NCBI RefSeq assembly: GCF_031581265.1
Contig: NZ_JAVLBQ010000007.1
Location: forward strand, 1 to 64,000
Length of the DNA stretch: 64,000 bases
Reading direction: 5' to 3'
DNA from: Gracilimonas sp031581265
Lineage (GTDB): Bacteria; Bacteroidota; Rhodothermia; Balneolales; Balneolaceae
A program made the position numbers and the translations under genes. Positions within the stretch are counted from its first letter, which is position 1; each line of letters starts with the position of its first letter. Below are positions 8,632 through 17,505 of the stretch, piece by piece. The notes under the pieces were generated by a model that was given only the letters and a program-made list of their open reading frames with translations, searched no databases and was not told the origin of the DNA.

Positions 8632-9271
8632 TCGATGGTGACTAGGGAACAGAACACGGATAACACGGATTCGACGGATAATCGTGGGAAAAGTTAACCA
8701 ATTATATTAGCGCAAGCGTTTCACTTCTGCGGTGTTGAAATAGCAAATCTTGGTCCTTGTGGCCACTTTAATTTGCCTGATATTGAAAAGGGTTAAAACC
8801 CATGCTTGTGTACTGGAAGACAAAAGATTAAGGTTGTCATCCCGAGTGTATGGTGCTATAAATAAGTCAATTAAGTTTAACACGAGGGATCTCAAAACTA
8901 ACTACCAGGTAGATGTAAACTTTGAGATCCTTCGCGTAATACAACCATTTTTAATTCAACCGTTCTTGCGCTCAGGATGACAACCTTTCCCTTGTTCCCA
9001 ACGCTCTCACTGGGAATGCCAGCATGGACCACCGGTCCAAAACACAACTGCAAAAGTACTTGCAGCTCATCATGGAGTAAACAAGTCAGCAAACTAACAT
9101 TGCAAATCAGTGGTCATCCGCTAGACCTGCTTCATCTGCGTTCCGGTTCGGTGGTGGCTAAGGAACAGAACACGGATAACAAGGATTGAGCTGATAATCG
9201 CGGAATGGTTTGTGTTTTCTTGTAAATTTTAAATCAGTGCCTATCCGCAAAATCCGCCTCATCCGCGTTCC
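8632..9271. repeat. Repeat-dense intergenic region right of the barrel gene
   Basis: This mirrors the composition of 7262-7763. It has the GAACACGGATAACACGGATT unit (8632-8690), a 120-bp block at 8992-9111 nearly identical to 7546-7665, and further CGGATAATCGCGG and ATCCGCGTTC units up to 9271. Another family (8833-8984) is inserted in the middle. No gene is visible. Confidence 0.7.
8833..8984. repeat. Palindromic dispersed element (GATCTCAA family), copy 1
   Basis: The outer arms are GTTGTCATCCCGAGTG and CTCAGGATGACAAC. The inner arms are CGAGGGATCTCAA and TTTGAGATCCTTCGCG. The element is about 150 bp with a variable centre. Related copies are at 24186-24337, 43393-43552 and 43926-44080. 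The nested dyads give it the look of a MITE or large REP element. Confidence 0.75.
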
Positions 9272-9293
9272 ATTCATAAGTTTTCAGGTCCAC

Positions 9294-9329
9294 AAAAAAG
9301 CCCCGCACTTCAACTGAAATGAGGGGCTT
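9294..9329 (-). terminator. Rho-independent terminator of the pdh operon
   Basis: A hairpin with outer arms AAGCCCC and GGGGCTT and an additional inner TTCA/TGAA pairing is followed on the minus strand by six T. It lies 39 bp beyond the stop of pdhC. Confidence 0.85.
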
Positions 9330-9367
9330 CCAAATTTTTTTTAATGCTATCTATCTATTACAGCCTA

Positions 9368-10654
9368 TTACAGCAACATGGAAAGCGGATTTTCCAGCAG
9401 ATTCTTAACTGTATTCAGGAATTCTGCGGCTTTGGCTCCATCCACAATTCGGTGGTCAGAAGATAAAGTAACTTTCATGCGTTTGCCCGGGACTACTTCT
9501 CCGTTCTCAACTACAGGCACGTCTCGAATTGCTCCAACGGCCAAAATACAAGCATTTGGCGGGTTGATGATGGCTGTAAACTCTTCAATGCCAAACATCC
9601 CCAGGTTACTGATGGTAAACGTACTTCCTTCCATTTGCTCGGGTTGAAGTTTACGCTCTCTTGCCAGCCCAGCCAACTCACGGGTCTCGGATGAAATCTG
9701 TGCCAGCCCCTTTTTGTCAGTGTGACGTATAACAGGAGTCATAAGCCCTTCTTCAATAGCAACGGCTACTGCTACATGGATATCTCCGTGTTGTTTAATG
9801 ACATCATCATGCCAAGAGCTGTTCACATATTGGTGACGGGTTAGCGCGGTAGCACATGCCTTCACCACAATATCGTTGAAGCTGATTTTTACATCCTCAT
9901 TGGTATCATTGATTTGCTTGCGAGCTGCTACTACCGCCTTCATATCAATATCGATAGTCTCGTAGAAATGTGGACTCGTAAACTTGCTCTCAGACAATCG
10001 GCGAGCAATAGTCTTACGCATTTGAGAAACTTTGACCTCTTTACTCTCAATACTTTCGAAAGTTTGAGCAGGGGTGGATACTGCGGTTGGTGCTTCTTCT
10101 TTATAATCTTCAATATCAGCCTTGATAATACGACCATTTGGTCCTGAACCGCTCACGTTTTCTAATTCAATGCCTTTATCTTCGGCCATTTTACGGGCAA
10201 GGGGAGAAGCTAAAATTCGGCCATGCTTCCCTGTTGAAGCGGCAATATCGTCAGAATCAGCAGAACTTCTTTCTGATTTAGGGGAAGTAAGAGTTGCCCT
10301 GTTGCTTGAACCGGAAGTTGATTCTTCTTTTTCTTCAGATTTAGATTCTGCTTTCTCTTCGGTGTTGTCGGAGGAAGAGGAGCCGGCATTTTCAAGGATC
10401 TCAGAGATGTCTTCCCCTTCCTCACCCAGAACAGCCATTAGTCCACCTAGCGGAACGGCATCACCTTCATCTACCAAAATTTTGAGTACGGTTCCTGCGT
10501 CAAAAGCTTCCACTTCCATCGTGGCTTTGTCGGTTTCTACCTCGGCAATAATATCACCGGGTTCTACCTGATCTCCTTGATTAACATTCCACGATGCGAT
10601 AACCCCTTCTTCCATGGTGTCGCTTAGCTTCGGCATTTCAATCTTAATCGCCAT
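9368..10654 (-). CDS. pdhC: Pyruvate dehydrogenase E2, dihydrolipoyl acetyltransferase
   Basis: 428 residues. The lipoyl domain (1-80) has the lipoylated lysine K43 in ETDKATMEV. An acidic and serine-rich linker follows (about 85-150), then a peripheral E3/E1-binding domain (ASPLARKMAEDKG ... GPNGRIIKADI). The C-terminal acetyltransferase core (about 215-428) has the catalytic SDHRIVDG motif (H401, D405). It transfers the acetyl group from E1 to CoA. There is one lipoyl domain, as in mitochondrial and most Bacteroidota E2 proteins. It is third in the operon, 140 bp after pdhB with an intercistronic hairpin between. The lipoamide dehydrogenase (E3) gene is not in the window. 2-oxoglutarate specificity is unlikely because E1 is the alpha/beta type. 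Confidence 0.95.
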   Translation of the reverse strand: MAIKIEMPKLSDTMEEGVIASWNVNQGDQVEPGDIIAEVETDKATMEVEAFDAGTVLKILVDEGDAVPLGGLMAVLGEEGEDISEILENAGSSSSDNTEEKAESKSEEKEESTSGSSNRATLTSPKSERSSADSDDIAASTGKHGRILASPLARKMAEDKGIELENVSGSGPNGRIIKADIEDYKEEAPTAVSTPAQTFESIESKEVKVSQMRKTIARRLSESKFTSPHFYETIDIDMKAVVAARKQINDTNEDVKISFNDIVVKACATALTRHQYVNSSWHDDVIKQHGDIHVAVAVAIEEGLMTPVIRHTDKKGLAQISSETRELAGLARERKLQPEQMEGSTFTISNLGMFGIEEFTAIINPPNACILAVGAIRDVPVVENGEVVPGKRMKVTLSSDHRIVDGAKAAEFLNTVKNLLENPLSMLL

Positions 10655-10738
10655 AATCTTTAGTCTATACTGTTGAGTGAGTTATTAATTTTTTAAGCAT
10701 TTGCTAATTTAACGGGTGTTAGAGTGAAAAGGCAAAAC

Positions 10739-10779
10739 GCAAAAGTGAAAAATTATGCTATGCACAATTTCACTTTTGC
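10739..10779. other. Intercistronic hairpin between pdhB and pdhC
   Basis: Perfect 12-bp arms, GCAAAAGTGAAA and TTTCACTTTTGC, have a 17-nt spacer. There is no T-run in the operon direction, so this is probably not a terminator. It may be an mRNA processing or stability element. It also resembles the GTGAAAAGTGA-type repeats seen at other gene ends in the window. Confidence 0.6.
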
Positions 10780-10794
10780 CCTTTCACTTTTCAC

Positions 10795-11778
10795 CTAATT
10801 CCGATACGTAACCTGATTTACTGCTTCGATTACATTTTTTGCATCCGGTAACCATGCATCAAATAAATTCTTGGCAAACGGTGCGTTTACATCCGGAAGG
10901 GTAACACGTTGAACAGGCGCATCCAAATAATCGAAGGCTTCGCGCTGGATCAGGAACCCAATCTCAGCAGCAAATCCGGCAAACGGGTGTGCTTCATCCA
11001 CGACCACACAACGGTTCGTTTTCTTTATGGATTCCACAATCAGAGGAAGATCCAGCGGCTTCACTGTTCTTGGGTCGATAATTTCAACTTCAACTCCATC
11101 TTTCTCTAACTGAGTCGCCGCTTGTTTTGCTACATGGTACATTTTCCCATGGGCAACGATGGTTACATCACTTCCTTCACGTTTTATTTTTCCTTTTCCA
11201 ATTGGAATGATGTAATCATCTTCTTCAGAAACTTCACCTTTCATTCCGTACATCTGCTCCGATTCCATGAACAATACGGGATTGTCATCACGGATGGCAG
11301 ATTTCAGCAATCCTTTGGCATCATCCGGCTCCGAGGTATAAATTACTTTCAGTCCGGGGAAGTGGGCGTACATAGAATCATAAGCCACGGAGTGAGTAGC
11401 TCCTAACTGACCCGCAGAGGCATTAGGCCCACGAAATACAATGGGCATCGAAATTTGTCCACCGGTCATATAGCCCGCTTTGGAGGCATGGTTGATGATT
11501 TGGTCAGCTGCCAACACCGCAAAGTTGAAGGTCATGAATTCCACAATGGGACGAAGTCCGTTCATTGCAGCACCCACACCAATTCCGGCAAATCCAAGTT
11601 CAGAGATCGGGGTATCGATCACGCGCTTGTAGCCGTATTTGTCTAAAAGTCCTTCGGTAGCTTTGTATGCACCATTGTACTCGGCAACTTCCTCACCCAT
11701 AATGAAGACTTTTTCTTCACGGGCCATTTCCTCGTCAATTGCCTCTCGTATTGCTTCTCTAAATTGTAATTCAGCCAT
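10795..11778 (-). CDS. pdhB: Pyruvate dehydrogenase E1 beta subunit
   Basis: 327 residues, full length for E1 beta. It starts MAELQFREAIREAI and contains the thiamine-diphosphate-contacting stretch EELGFAGIGVG-like (here SELGFAGIGVGAAMNGLRP), the FRGPNASAGQLGATHS loop and the C-terminal transketolase domain (PRTVKPLDLPLIVESIKKT). It forms an alpha2beta2 decarboxylase with PdhA and feeds acetyl groups to PdhC. It lies 23 bp downstream of pdhA. Confidence 0.95.
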   Translation of the reverse strand: MAELQFREAIREAIDEEMAREEKVFIMGEEVAEYNGAYKATEGLLDKYGYKRVIDTPISELGFAGIGVGAAMNGLRPIVEFMTFNFAVLAADQIINHASKAGYMTGGQISMPIVFRGPNASAGQLGATHSVAYDSMYAHFPGLKVIYTSEPDDAKGLLKSAIRDDNPVLFMESEQMYGMKGEVSEEDDYIIPIGKGKIKREGSDVTIVAHGKMYHVAKQAATQLEKDGVEVEIIDPRTVKPLDLPLIVESIKKTNRCVVVDEAHPFAGFAAEIGFLIQREAFDYLDAPVQRVTLPDVNAPFAKNLFDAWLPDAKNVIEAVNQVTYRN

Positions 11779-11801
11779 TACTCTGTTTCTGTCTTTTAAA
11801 A

Positions 11802-12902
11802 TTAGGTGTGGAAATATGGATCATCTTCAGCGAACATGTCATCGTAGAGCTCAGACTCATCCGGGAATTCAGATTCATCTGCAAACTCCACGGCATCTAA
11901 TACTTGCTGCTCTACCTTTTCTTCTATTTCCTCAATTTCTTTGTCTTTGAGAATCTTCTCATCTTTCAGATAAGTCTTCAGTCGCTCTATCGGGTCATTC
12001 TTCTGATATTCTTCCAGCTCCTCTTTATCACGATATTTTTGAGGATCGGACATGGAGTGACCGCGATAGCGATAGGTTCTGATCTCAAGGAAATACGGCT
12101 CAGAATTTTCACGAACATATTCAGAAACCTCTTTCATAGCCTCGTACACAGAAAACACATCCATTCCGTTAACAACTTTGCTTTTCATTCCATACGCTTT
12201 GGCACGATCTACAATTTCGGTCACCGTATGTCGGCGAGCGGCAGTTCCCATAGAATAACCGTTATTTTCAACAGCAAATATTCCGGGCAGTCCCCATAAG
12301 TTGGCAATATTAAAAGTCTCATGAAGGGCACCCTGATCTACAGCGCCGTCTCCGAAGAAAGTAGCAGTGACACGACCGGTTTGGTTGTATTTATTGGCAA
12401 AAGCAATACCGCCGCCAATGGGAATATGTCCACCTACAATTCCATAACCACCCCAGAAGTGATTTTCAGTTTTGGCAAAGTGCATGGAACCACCTTTTCC
12501 TTTCGAGCATCCGGTTTTCTTCCCAAACAGCTCCGCCATACCTTCTTTTGGGGTGATGCCTCGGCACAATCCCCACCCATGATCGCGATAAGCTGTAATG
12601 ATATCATCGTCATCATTCAGGGCAAACACTGTTCCGGTTGAAACTGCTTCCTGACCTATATAAAGGTGAAGGAACCCACCAAATTTCCCTTTCTGATATT
12701 GCTGCATGGCTCGTTCTTCAAAGCGTCGCTGAAGATACATTTGCTCATACATGGCTTTGAGGTCATCCTCACTTAGGCCAAGGGATTTATGTTTTTTTCG
12801 TGTAGGGGAGGGGAGATCAACGCCTTTTTGGACGGCACCGTCTTTTTCATTTCCAATACCCCAAGGGGCAAAATTAATTTCGTCATTTTTCTTTTTAGCC
12901 AT
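11802..12902 (-). CDS. pdhA: Pyruvate dehydrogenase E1 alpha subunit
   Basis: 366 residues. It has the thiamine diphosphate/Mg motif GDGAVDQGALHE ... ENNGYSMGT, the substrate-channel stretch IGQEAVSTG and the loop YRYRGHSMSDPQKYR, which in mitochondrial E1 carries regulatory serines. An N-terminal extension of about 40 charged residues (KKKNDEINF ... TRKKHKSLGLSEDD) and a strongly acidic C-terminus flank the catalytic domain. It opens the pdh operon. Its 5-prime leader (12903-12950) holds an 8-bp dyad. Confidence 0.95.
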   Translation of the reverse strand: MAKKKNDEINFAPWGIGNEKDGAVQKGVDLPSPTRKKHKSLGLSEDDLKAMYEQMYLQRRFEERAMQQYQKGKFGGFLHLYIGQEAVSTGTVFALNDDDDIITAYRDHGWGLCRGITPKEGMAELFGKKTGCSKGKGGSMHFAKTENHFWGGYGIVGGHIPIGGGIAFANKYNQTGRVTATFFGDGAVDQGALHETFNIANLWGLPGIFAVENNGYSMGTAARRHTVTEIVDRAKAYGMKSKVVNGMDVFSVYEAMKEVSEYVRENSEPYFLEIRTYRYRGHSMSDPQKYRDKEELEEYQKNDPIERLKTYLKDEKILKDKEIEEIEEKVEQQVLDAVEFADESEFPDESELYDDMFAEDDPYFHT

Positions 12903-13203
12903 AATAATCTTTTCAAGTCAATTTTTGCGTCAAATCAAAAGGGACGCAAATATATCCAATTTTTATGAAGATTTTGTGATTTTGATTCTGGAACTTCCAC
13001 CAATTTTATTAAATAAAATATCAGCCATCTCACTTACTTTCACAAACATAGGATAATACTTTATAAATCATGGTTAAAATTCTTCTTATCTGTTTGAGTT
13101 TTGGCAAGGACTTCTGGTACATTAGTATGAGTTTAAACCCTGAATTTTGGATTTATAAGATTGTGGATTGAAGATTTACAAGTCCATTATCAAAAGTCAT
13201 CGA
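12903..13203. other. Leader region upstream of pdhA, no gene
   Basis: An AT-rich 301-bp stretch. The only structure I see is the dyad TTTGCGTC ... GACGCAAA (12924-12931 and 12943-12950), just upstream of the pdhA start. It could be an operator or a leader hairpin. The rest has no repeat, RNA gene or ORF that I can support. Confidence 0.4.
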
Positions 13204-13713
13204 TTATCGCTCAAAATTCAATACATGTTCTTGGTTTTCGAGTAGTTCCGGTTCCCATTCGTTAGGAGTAAAAAAGGATATCCTGATTTTTCGGTCATCT
13301 TTTCGGCTTTTCGGCTTTCCGGGTTAATTCGTTTAAGTAATCTCGATCTATATCTCCAATCACATAGAAGTATATGGTGACGCCTTCAAGTCTGTGCACA
13401 AGGAAGCCACCTTTTCGGGATTACCGAGCCGGTTTATTACTTTTTTTAAGATTTTTTCCACCCAACAGTTTTCATTAGGAGAGTTCGCACCTTGTTAACA
13501 TTGGTAAATTTTATTTATACTATTTCATATTGCCTTCGGTTCGGCTTCAATGATACCGGCTTTTTGAAGTCGGTTTAATTCCTGTGGTACGGTATTACTT
13601 GACAACTCAAATTCCCTTGATAACCCTTTGAGGTCTGATTTTAGCTCAAGATTGATGAAGAACTTTTGCAACAGCTTTACTCGTAATTGAATTGAGATTA
13701 ACTTGTCGATCAT
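13204..13713 (-). pseudogene. Pseudogene of a winged-helix plus nucleotidyltransferase-fold regulator of polysaccharide loci
   Basis: The first 62 codons (13525-13713) encode an intact winged helix (LRVKLLQKFF ... LNRLQKAGIIEAEP). After that the homology continues only by changing frame: EGNMK, then a stop-broken stretch, then LKKVINRLGNPEKVA near 13400-13450, then VHRLEGVTIYFYVIGDIDRD at about 13330-13395, then RKIRISFFTPNEWEPELLEN near 13240, ending NFER before a stop at 13204. This matches a family of about 190 residues that in Bacteroidota often sits in exopolysaccharide clusters. Several frameshifts and stops make it non-functional. It lies just downstream of the wbpE homologue on the same strand. 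Confidence 0.8.
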
Positions 13714-13860
13714 GTAGTAGTTTTTAATCTAAGATGAATGGTTTTACCTAAAGCAAATTTTTGAAAAATAAGTAATAAAAGTGCTCAATTTTATCTATGA
13801 GATCAAGGGGAGTTATGATATTTGATTCTATGGGAATATCTAATAATTAATAACCAATTT

Positions 13861-14958
13861 TCAATTGATGATCTTAATCAATTGCTCACAGACTTTGTCC
13901 TGATCTTCTTCACTTAGGAAAGGATGCATGGGAAGGCTTAGTACTTCGCGGCTGGCTTTTTCAGATTTGGGAAAATCGCCGTAATTGTAGCCCAGGTTTT
14001 GAAAAACGGGCTGTTCGTGGAAGCATTTAGGGTAGTAGATTCCAACGGGGATGCCAGCTTCTTTTATTCGTGCCACCACTTCATCTCTGTGCTCTTCATT
14101 TACTCGAATGGTGTATTGGGCATAAACATGGGTATTGCCTTCGGCTATTTTTGGGGTTTTTATCTGTCCTTTTAGCAACTTACTGTATCGGGCTCCGATT
14201 TCTCCACGTGTTTGTACTTCTTTATCAAAATGTTCCCATTTGCCTAAAATTACGGCGGCTTGTAGGGTATCAAATCGGCCGTTTAGTCCAATATGAGTAT
14301 GGTGGTGTCGCTTTATGCCCCCGTGGGAACGAATGGCTTTCATGATGTCGGCGAGGTCATCATCATCGGTGAAAAGTGCTCCTCCATCACCAAAACAACC
14401 TAAGGGCTTGGCAGGAAAGAAGGAGGTGCTTCCTATCAATGAGGCGCCACAACTTCGTTTTCCATTGCGGGTGGCTCCAAAACTCTGGGCGGCATCTTCG
14501 ATGACGGCAATATCGTGTTTCTCGGCAATAGCGTTTATGCGCTCCAGGGCGGGCATCTGTCCAAATAAACTGACGGGCATAATGGCTTTGGTATTTTCGG
14601 TGATAGCCTCTTCTAACAAATCAGGATCCATATTATAGGTATCTGACTCAATATCGATGAATACCGGGTTGGCCCCAACCGCTGCAATGACTTCTGCTGT
14701 ACTTATCCATGAAAAGGGTACGGTAATAACCTCATCTCCAGCTCCAATATCTAATGCCCGCAGGGCAATCTCTAGGCTGACAGTCCCGCTGGCTACGGTG
14801 ATGCAGTGTTTCACTCCGACGTATTCCGCTAATACTTTTTCAAGTTCGTCAATCTCCGGTCCCATAATGAACTGACCATGATCAACAACTTCTCGCATTT
14901 TACGGTCGATTTCGTCTTTGTAGGTCTCGTATTGTGTTTTTAGGTCTATGAATTCCAT
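13861..14958 (-). CDS. wbpE: UDP-3-keto-GlcNAcA aminotransferase (WbpE/DegT family)
   Basis: 365 residues, collinear with WbpE. The start reads MEFIDLKTQYETYKDEIDRK. The PLP lysine is K184 in SFFPAKPLGCFGDGGA, and IEDAAQSFGA supplies the aspartate that contacts the pyridine ring. It transfers an amino group from glutamate to the C3 keto group of UDP-2-acetamido-3-keto-glucuronate, using the product of the WbpB homologue at 16184-17137. The specific match with WbpE (PVSLFGQ, THVYAQYTIR, LSLPMHPFLSEE) makes another DegT substrate less likely. It is in the same orientation as wbpB and wbpD but separated from them by a 517-bp interval holding a pseudogene. Confidence 0.85.
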   Translation of the reverse strand: MEFIDLKTQYETYKDEIDRKMREVVDHGQFIMGPEIDELEKVLAEYVGVKHCITVASGTVSLEIALRALDIGAGDEVITVPFSWISTAEVIAAVGANPVFIDIESDTYNMDPDLLEEAITENTKAIMPVSLFGQMPALERINAIAEKHDIAVIEDAAQSFGATRNGKRSCGASLIGSTSFFPAKPLGCFGDGGALFTDDDDLADIMKAIRSHGGIKRHHHTHIGLNGRFDTLQAAVILGKWEHFDKEVQTRGEIGARYSKLLKGQIKTPKIAEGNTHVYAQYTIRVNEEHRDEVVARIKEAGIPVGIYYPKCFHEQPVFQNLGYNYGDFPKSEKASREVLSLPMHPFLSEEDQDKVCEQLIKIIN

Positions 14959-15044
14959 TTTGGAGTCTTTGTAATAATCTTTTGGCTAACCGCAGTGTTG
15001 CACAGGGTTTCGCGGTGTTTTAGCGTGTATTTATAATTTGTTAA

Positions 15045-15396
15045 TTACTTTTTAAGTGAGGTAACATTAAAGTTGAGGATCAACCCTACTTCTTTATTAA
15101 GTAGTTTCAAGTAGGTTAATGTCTGTGTCAGATGAAGATCATTTATACCTTTTGTGGTCTTAGTTTCTACTACAACCTCATTTTCGACAAATAAATTAAC
15201 CCGATAGTCATATTCCAGTTTAATTTCTTTATAGAAAAGTGGCAAGGGTTTTTGAGCTTACATATATATGCCTGCTTCCTTTAATATATATAGACCAGGC
15301 AGTGTTCATAAGCAGACTCAATTAAACCGGGCCCTAACTCTGTATGACTTTGTAAGCTGCGTTAAGGATCTTATGTGTTATATCATTAGTTTTCAT
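15045..15396 (-). pseudogene. GxxExxY-family pseudogene
   Basis: The N-terminal part (start near 15396) reads MKTNDITHKILNAAYKV, then a stop. In the next frame it gives LIESAYEHCLVY, which contains the ExxY of the GxxExxY signature. After more stops, the frame ending at 15045 reads AQKPLPLFYKEIKLEYDYRV ... VETKTTKGINDLHLTQTLTY and finishes NFNVTSLKK. The open frame that remains, 66 codons from a TTG at 15245, is only the C-terminal half of a family of about 125 residues. Intact members are common inside Bacteroidota sugar clusters, and their function is unproven. Here the gene is clearly dead and fills the gap between wbpD and wbpE. Confidence 0.82.
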
Positions 15397-15475
15397 TATT
15401 TAATTACCATTAAACATTGAGTGAAAAAAAGCTGTGTAACTCTGTGGATTCCTCCGAGAAACTCTGTGGTTAAAT

Positions 15476-16126
15476 TTAATTGGTTTTGAAATCATCATAC
15501 TTTTTCTCGCCTATGGTGAGTTTATCCGGCAGTGGCATTTCTTCATCTAAATCCAAACAACGTAGTTTTTCATCTTTTAGCTGATATCTGAATCTGGATT
15601 CGGGGCAGGTCATGATTCCGTTTTCGTCGGGGTTTTTGAGGGGATGTCCGTGTCGGCTCATCCAGCCTTTTTGTCTGCCGGGGTTGCCGAGGATGAGGGC
15701 GTAATCGGGGACGTCTTTGGTTACTACGGCTCCTGCTCCAATAAAGGAATATCGTCCTAAGGTGATCCCGCAAACAATAGTGGCATTGGCCCCTACTGTA
15801 CTTCCTCTTCTGAACAGGGTTCTTTCATAGAGTGAATGCCGATTTACTTGGCTTCGGGGGTTTGTGACATTAGTAAGTACACAACTTGGTCCTAAAAAGA
15901 CTTCATCCTCCAGCTCGCATCCCGTATAGATGGCCACATTATTTTGCACCTTCACCCGATTACCTATCTTTACATCATTTGCTACAAACACATTTTGCCC
16001 GAATACGCAATTTTTACCGATATCAACCCCTTTCGAAATATGACAGAAGTGCCAGATACTGGTACCCTCTCCTATGGATACGGGCTCATCGACATAGGCG
16101 GATTCGTGGATTTTAACGTTTTTCAT
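15476..16126 (-). CDS. wbpD: UDP-GlcNAc3NA(A) N-acetyltransferase (WbpD, left-handed beta-helix)
   Basis: 216 residues. It has hexapeptide repeats of a left-handed beta-helix (VSIGEGTSIW, IGKNCVFGQN, IGNRVKVQNN, GANATIVCGI) and the WbpD-like insertion LTNVTNPRSQVNRH. The C-terminal region GWMSRHGHPL ... CPESRFRYQLKDEKL is typical of this family and contains a metal-site-like pattern. It acetylates the 3-amino group made by WbpE, giving UDP-2,3-diacetamido-2,3-dideoxy-glucuronate. It starts 57 bp after wbpB. Confidence 0.87.
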   Translation of the reverse strand: MKNVKIHESAYVDEPVSIGEGTSIWHFCHISKGVDIGKNCVFGQNVFVANDVKIGNRVKVQNNVAIYTGCELEDEVFLGPSCVLTNVTNPRSQVNRHSLYERTLFRRGSTVGANATIVCGITLGRYSFIGAGAVVTKDVPDYALILGNPGRQKGWMSRHGHPLKNPDENGIMTCPESRFRYQLKDEKLRCLDLDEEMPLPDKLTIGEKKYDDFKTN

Positions 16127-16183
16127 ATCTGATTTTCAATTTTTATAAAACCTTTCGGTTGACCACAGAGTTACACACTGCGG

Positions 16184-17137
16184 TCAATCTTTCAGTTCTT
16201 GGATGCTTGGATGTACTAACCCTTTAGGATTCTGTGTAAGGTCCATAGTCCGCAACTTATGAACCAGTTCAATAGACGGACGGGCATCTTCGATTCCGAA
16301 GCCGTTTCCTTTGAGTGTTTCTTTATACACTTTGGTATGCAGATCGGTAAAGCCACCACTGAATTCGATTTCATCACCATCAATATCTATGGACCGAAAA
16401 GTTCGTTGAGAATTATCAGCATTATTAGGAATATCTTCAGGTTCCAATGACAGATACCACTCAACATCAGCATTGGGAAGCTCTAAAAAACCTCCCATTC
16501 TATTATTATCTCTAACATGTAGTTCCATAGTTTGGGGTGCCCCAAATAACCACATCAACATATCAAAAAAGTGAATACCAATATTGGTACCAATACCTCC
16601 TGACTTTTCCTTATCTCCTTTCCATGAATAATGATACCAAGTGCCGCGAGAGGTTATGTAGGTAAGTCTAATTTTGTTACGTTTCCCACTTTTCTCAACA
16701 TCAATTTTTTTCTTAAGCTCAATTAATGACGGATGAACCCGAAGTTGAAGAATAGTCCAAACTCGCTGACCATATTCGTCTTCCAGCTCCTGCAGGATAT
16801 CTAAGTTCCATGGATTCAATACCAATGGTTTTTCACAAATGGCATCTGCTCCCACACGCATAGCAAGCCGAATATGAGCATCATGTAAATGATTAGGAGA
16901 GCATATTGTCAGATAGTCAACACCTTCCCCATTATCTTCCCTGCGTATTTTTTCAAGATGTCGATCAAAACGTTCAACCTCAGTAAAAAATGCAGCCTCT
17001 GGAAAAAAACTATCTATTATACCCACGGAGTCATGCGGATCTACCGCAGCAACGAGCCTGTTCCCGGTATCTTTTATCGCTTTTAAATGTCTTGGTGCAA
17101 TGTAACCGGCCAATCCGGTTAGCGCGAAATTTTTCAT
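16184..17137 (-). CDS. wbpB: UDP-N-acetylglucosaminuronate 3-dehydrogenase (WbpB/WlbA)
   Basis: 317 residues of the Gfo/Idh/MocA family. The N-terminal Rossmann domain reads FALTGLAGYIAPRHLKAIKD, with ICSPNHLHDAHI and the catalytic-lysine motif CEKPLV. The C-terminal domain carries GGIGTNIGIHFFDML, whose His/Asp are typical of this enzyme. It oxidises the C3 hydroxyl of UDP-GlcNAcA with NAD, the second step of the pathway begun by the WbpA homologue at 20316. It is the first gene of the minus-strand wbp series, divergent from alaS. Confidence 0.88.
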   Translation of the reverse strand: MKNFALTGLAGYIAPRHLKAIKDTGNRLVAAVDPHDSVGIIDSFFPEAAFFTEVERFDRHLEKIRREDNGEGVDYLTICSPNHLHDAHIRLAMRVGADAICEKPLVLNPWNLDILQELEDEYGQRVWTILQLRVHPSLIELKKKIDVEKSGKRNKIRLTYITSRGTWYHYSWKGDKEKSGGIGTNIGIHFFDMLMWLFGAPQTMELHVRDNNRMGGFLELPNADVEWYLSLEPEDIPNNADNSQRTFRSIDIDGDEIEFSGGFTDLHTKVYKETLKGNGFGIEDARPSIELVHKLRTMDLTQNPKGLVHPSIQELKD

Positions 17138-17505
17138 TGAATAAATATGGTTTATTTAATTCTTAAACGTTTCACAATTTACCTTTTCGAAAGTACAAAT
17201 TCTTGTATCCATTCGTAATAGGGTTTTGTTTGCAGATTTCAAATTTTTATTTGTGTAGTATTATTATCGTAATTTATTGACCTTTTAGACCTTTTTATGG
17301 CTCAAAGAACCGAGGTGCGGATTTGGGGCAAACAAATCTGATCAAGGAGATCCCGGACCGGATTCCGACAGCTGTCGGGATTATCTGAGATGACGTCCCT
17401 GTATGATTGTATGATTTGAAATCCCCTTTAAACCACGGATGAGTTCAAAGCATATTTTTCCTATCTTCAAACCTCTTAAAATTCAACACTCACACATCAG
17501 ATTTA
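17138..17505. other. Divergent intergenic region between wbpB and alaS
   Basis: 368 bp that must hold two divergent promoters. The centre (about 17346-17392) contains a degenerate GGAGATCCCGGA ... GATGACG repeat with an inner perfect dyad CCGACAGCTGTCGG. This is a member of the REP-like family also seen at 29701, 30918, 31733 and 37399. No T-box, riboswitch or small ORF is visible. Confidence 0.45.

Noticed and set aside
17138..17505. T-box or other tRNA-sensing leader before alaS
   Set aside because: No T-box consensus (TGGNACCGCG type) or antiterminator is present, and such leaders are not typical of this group.
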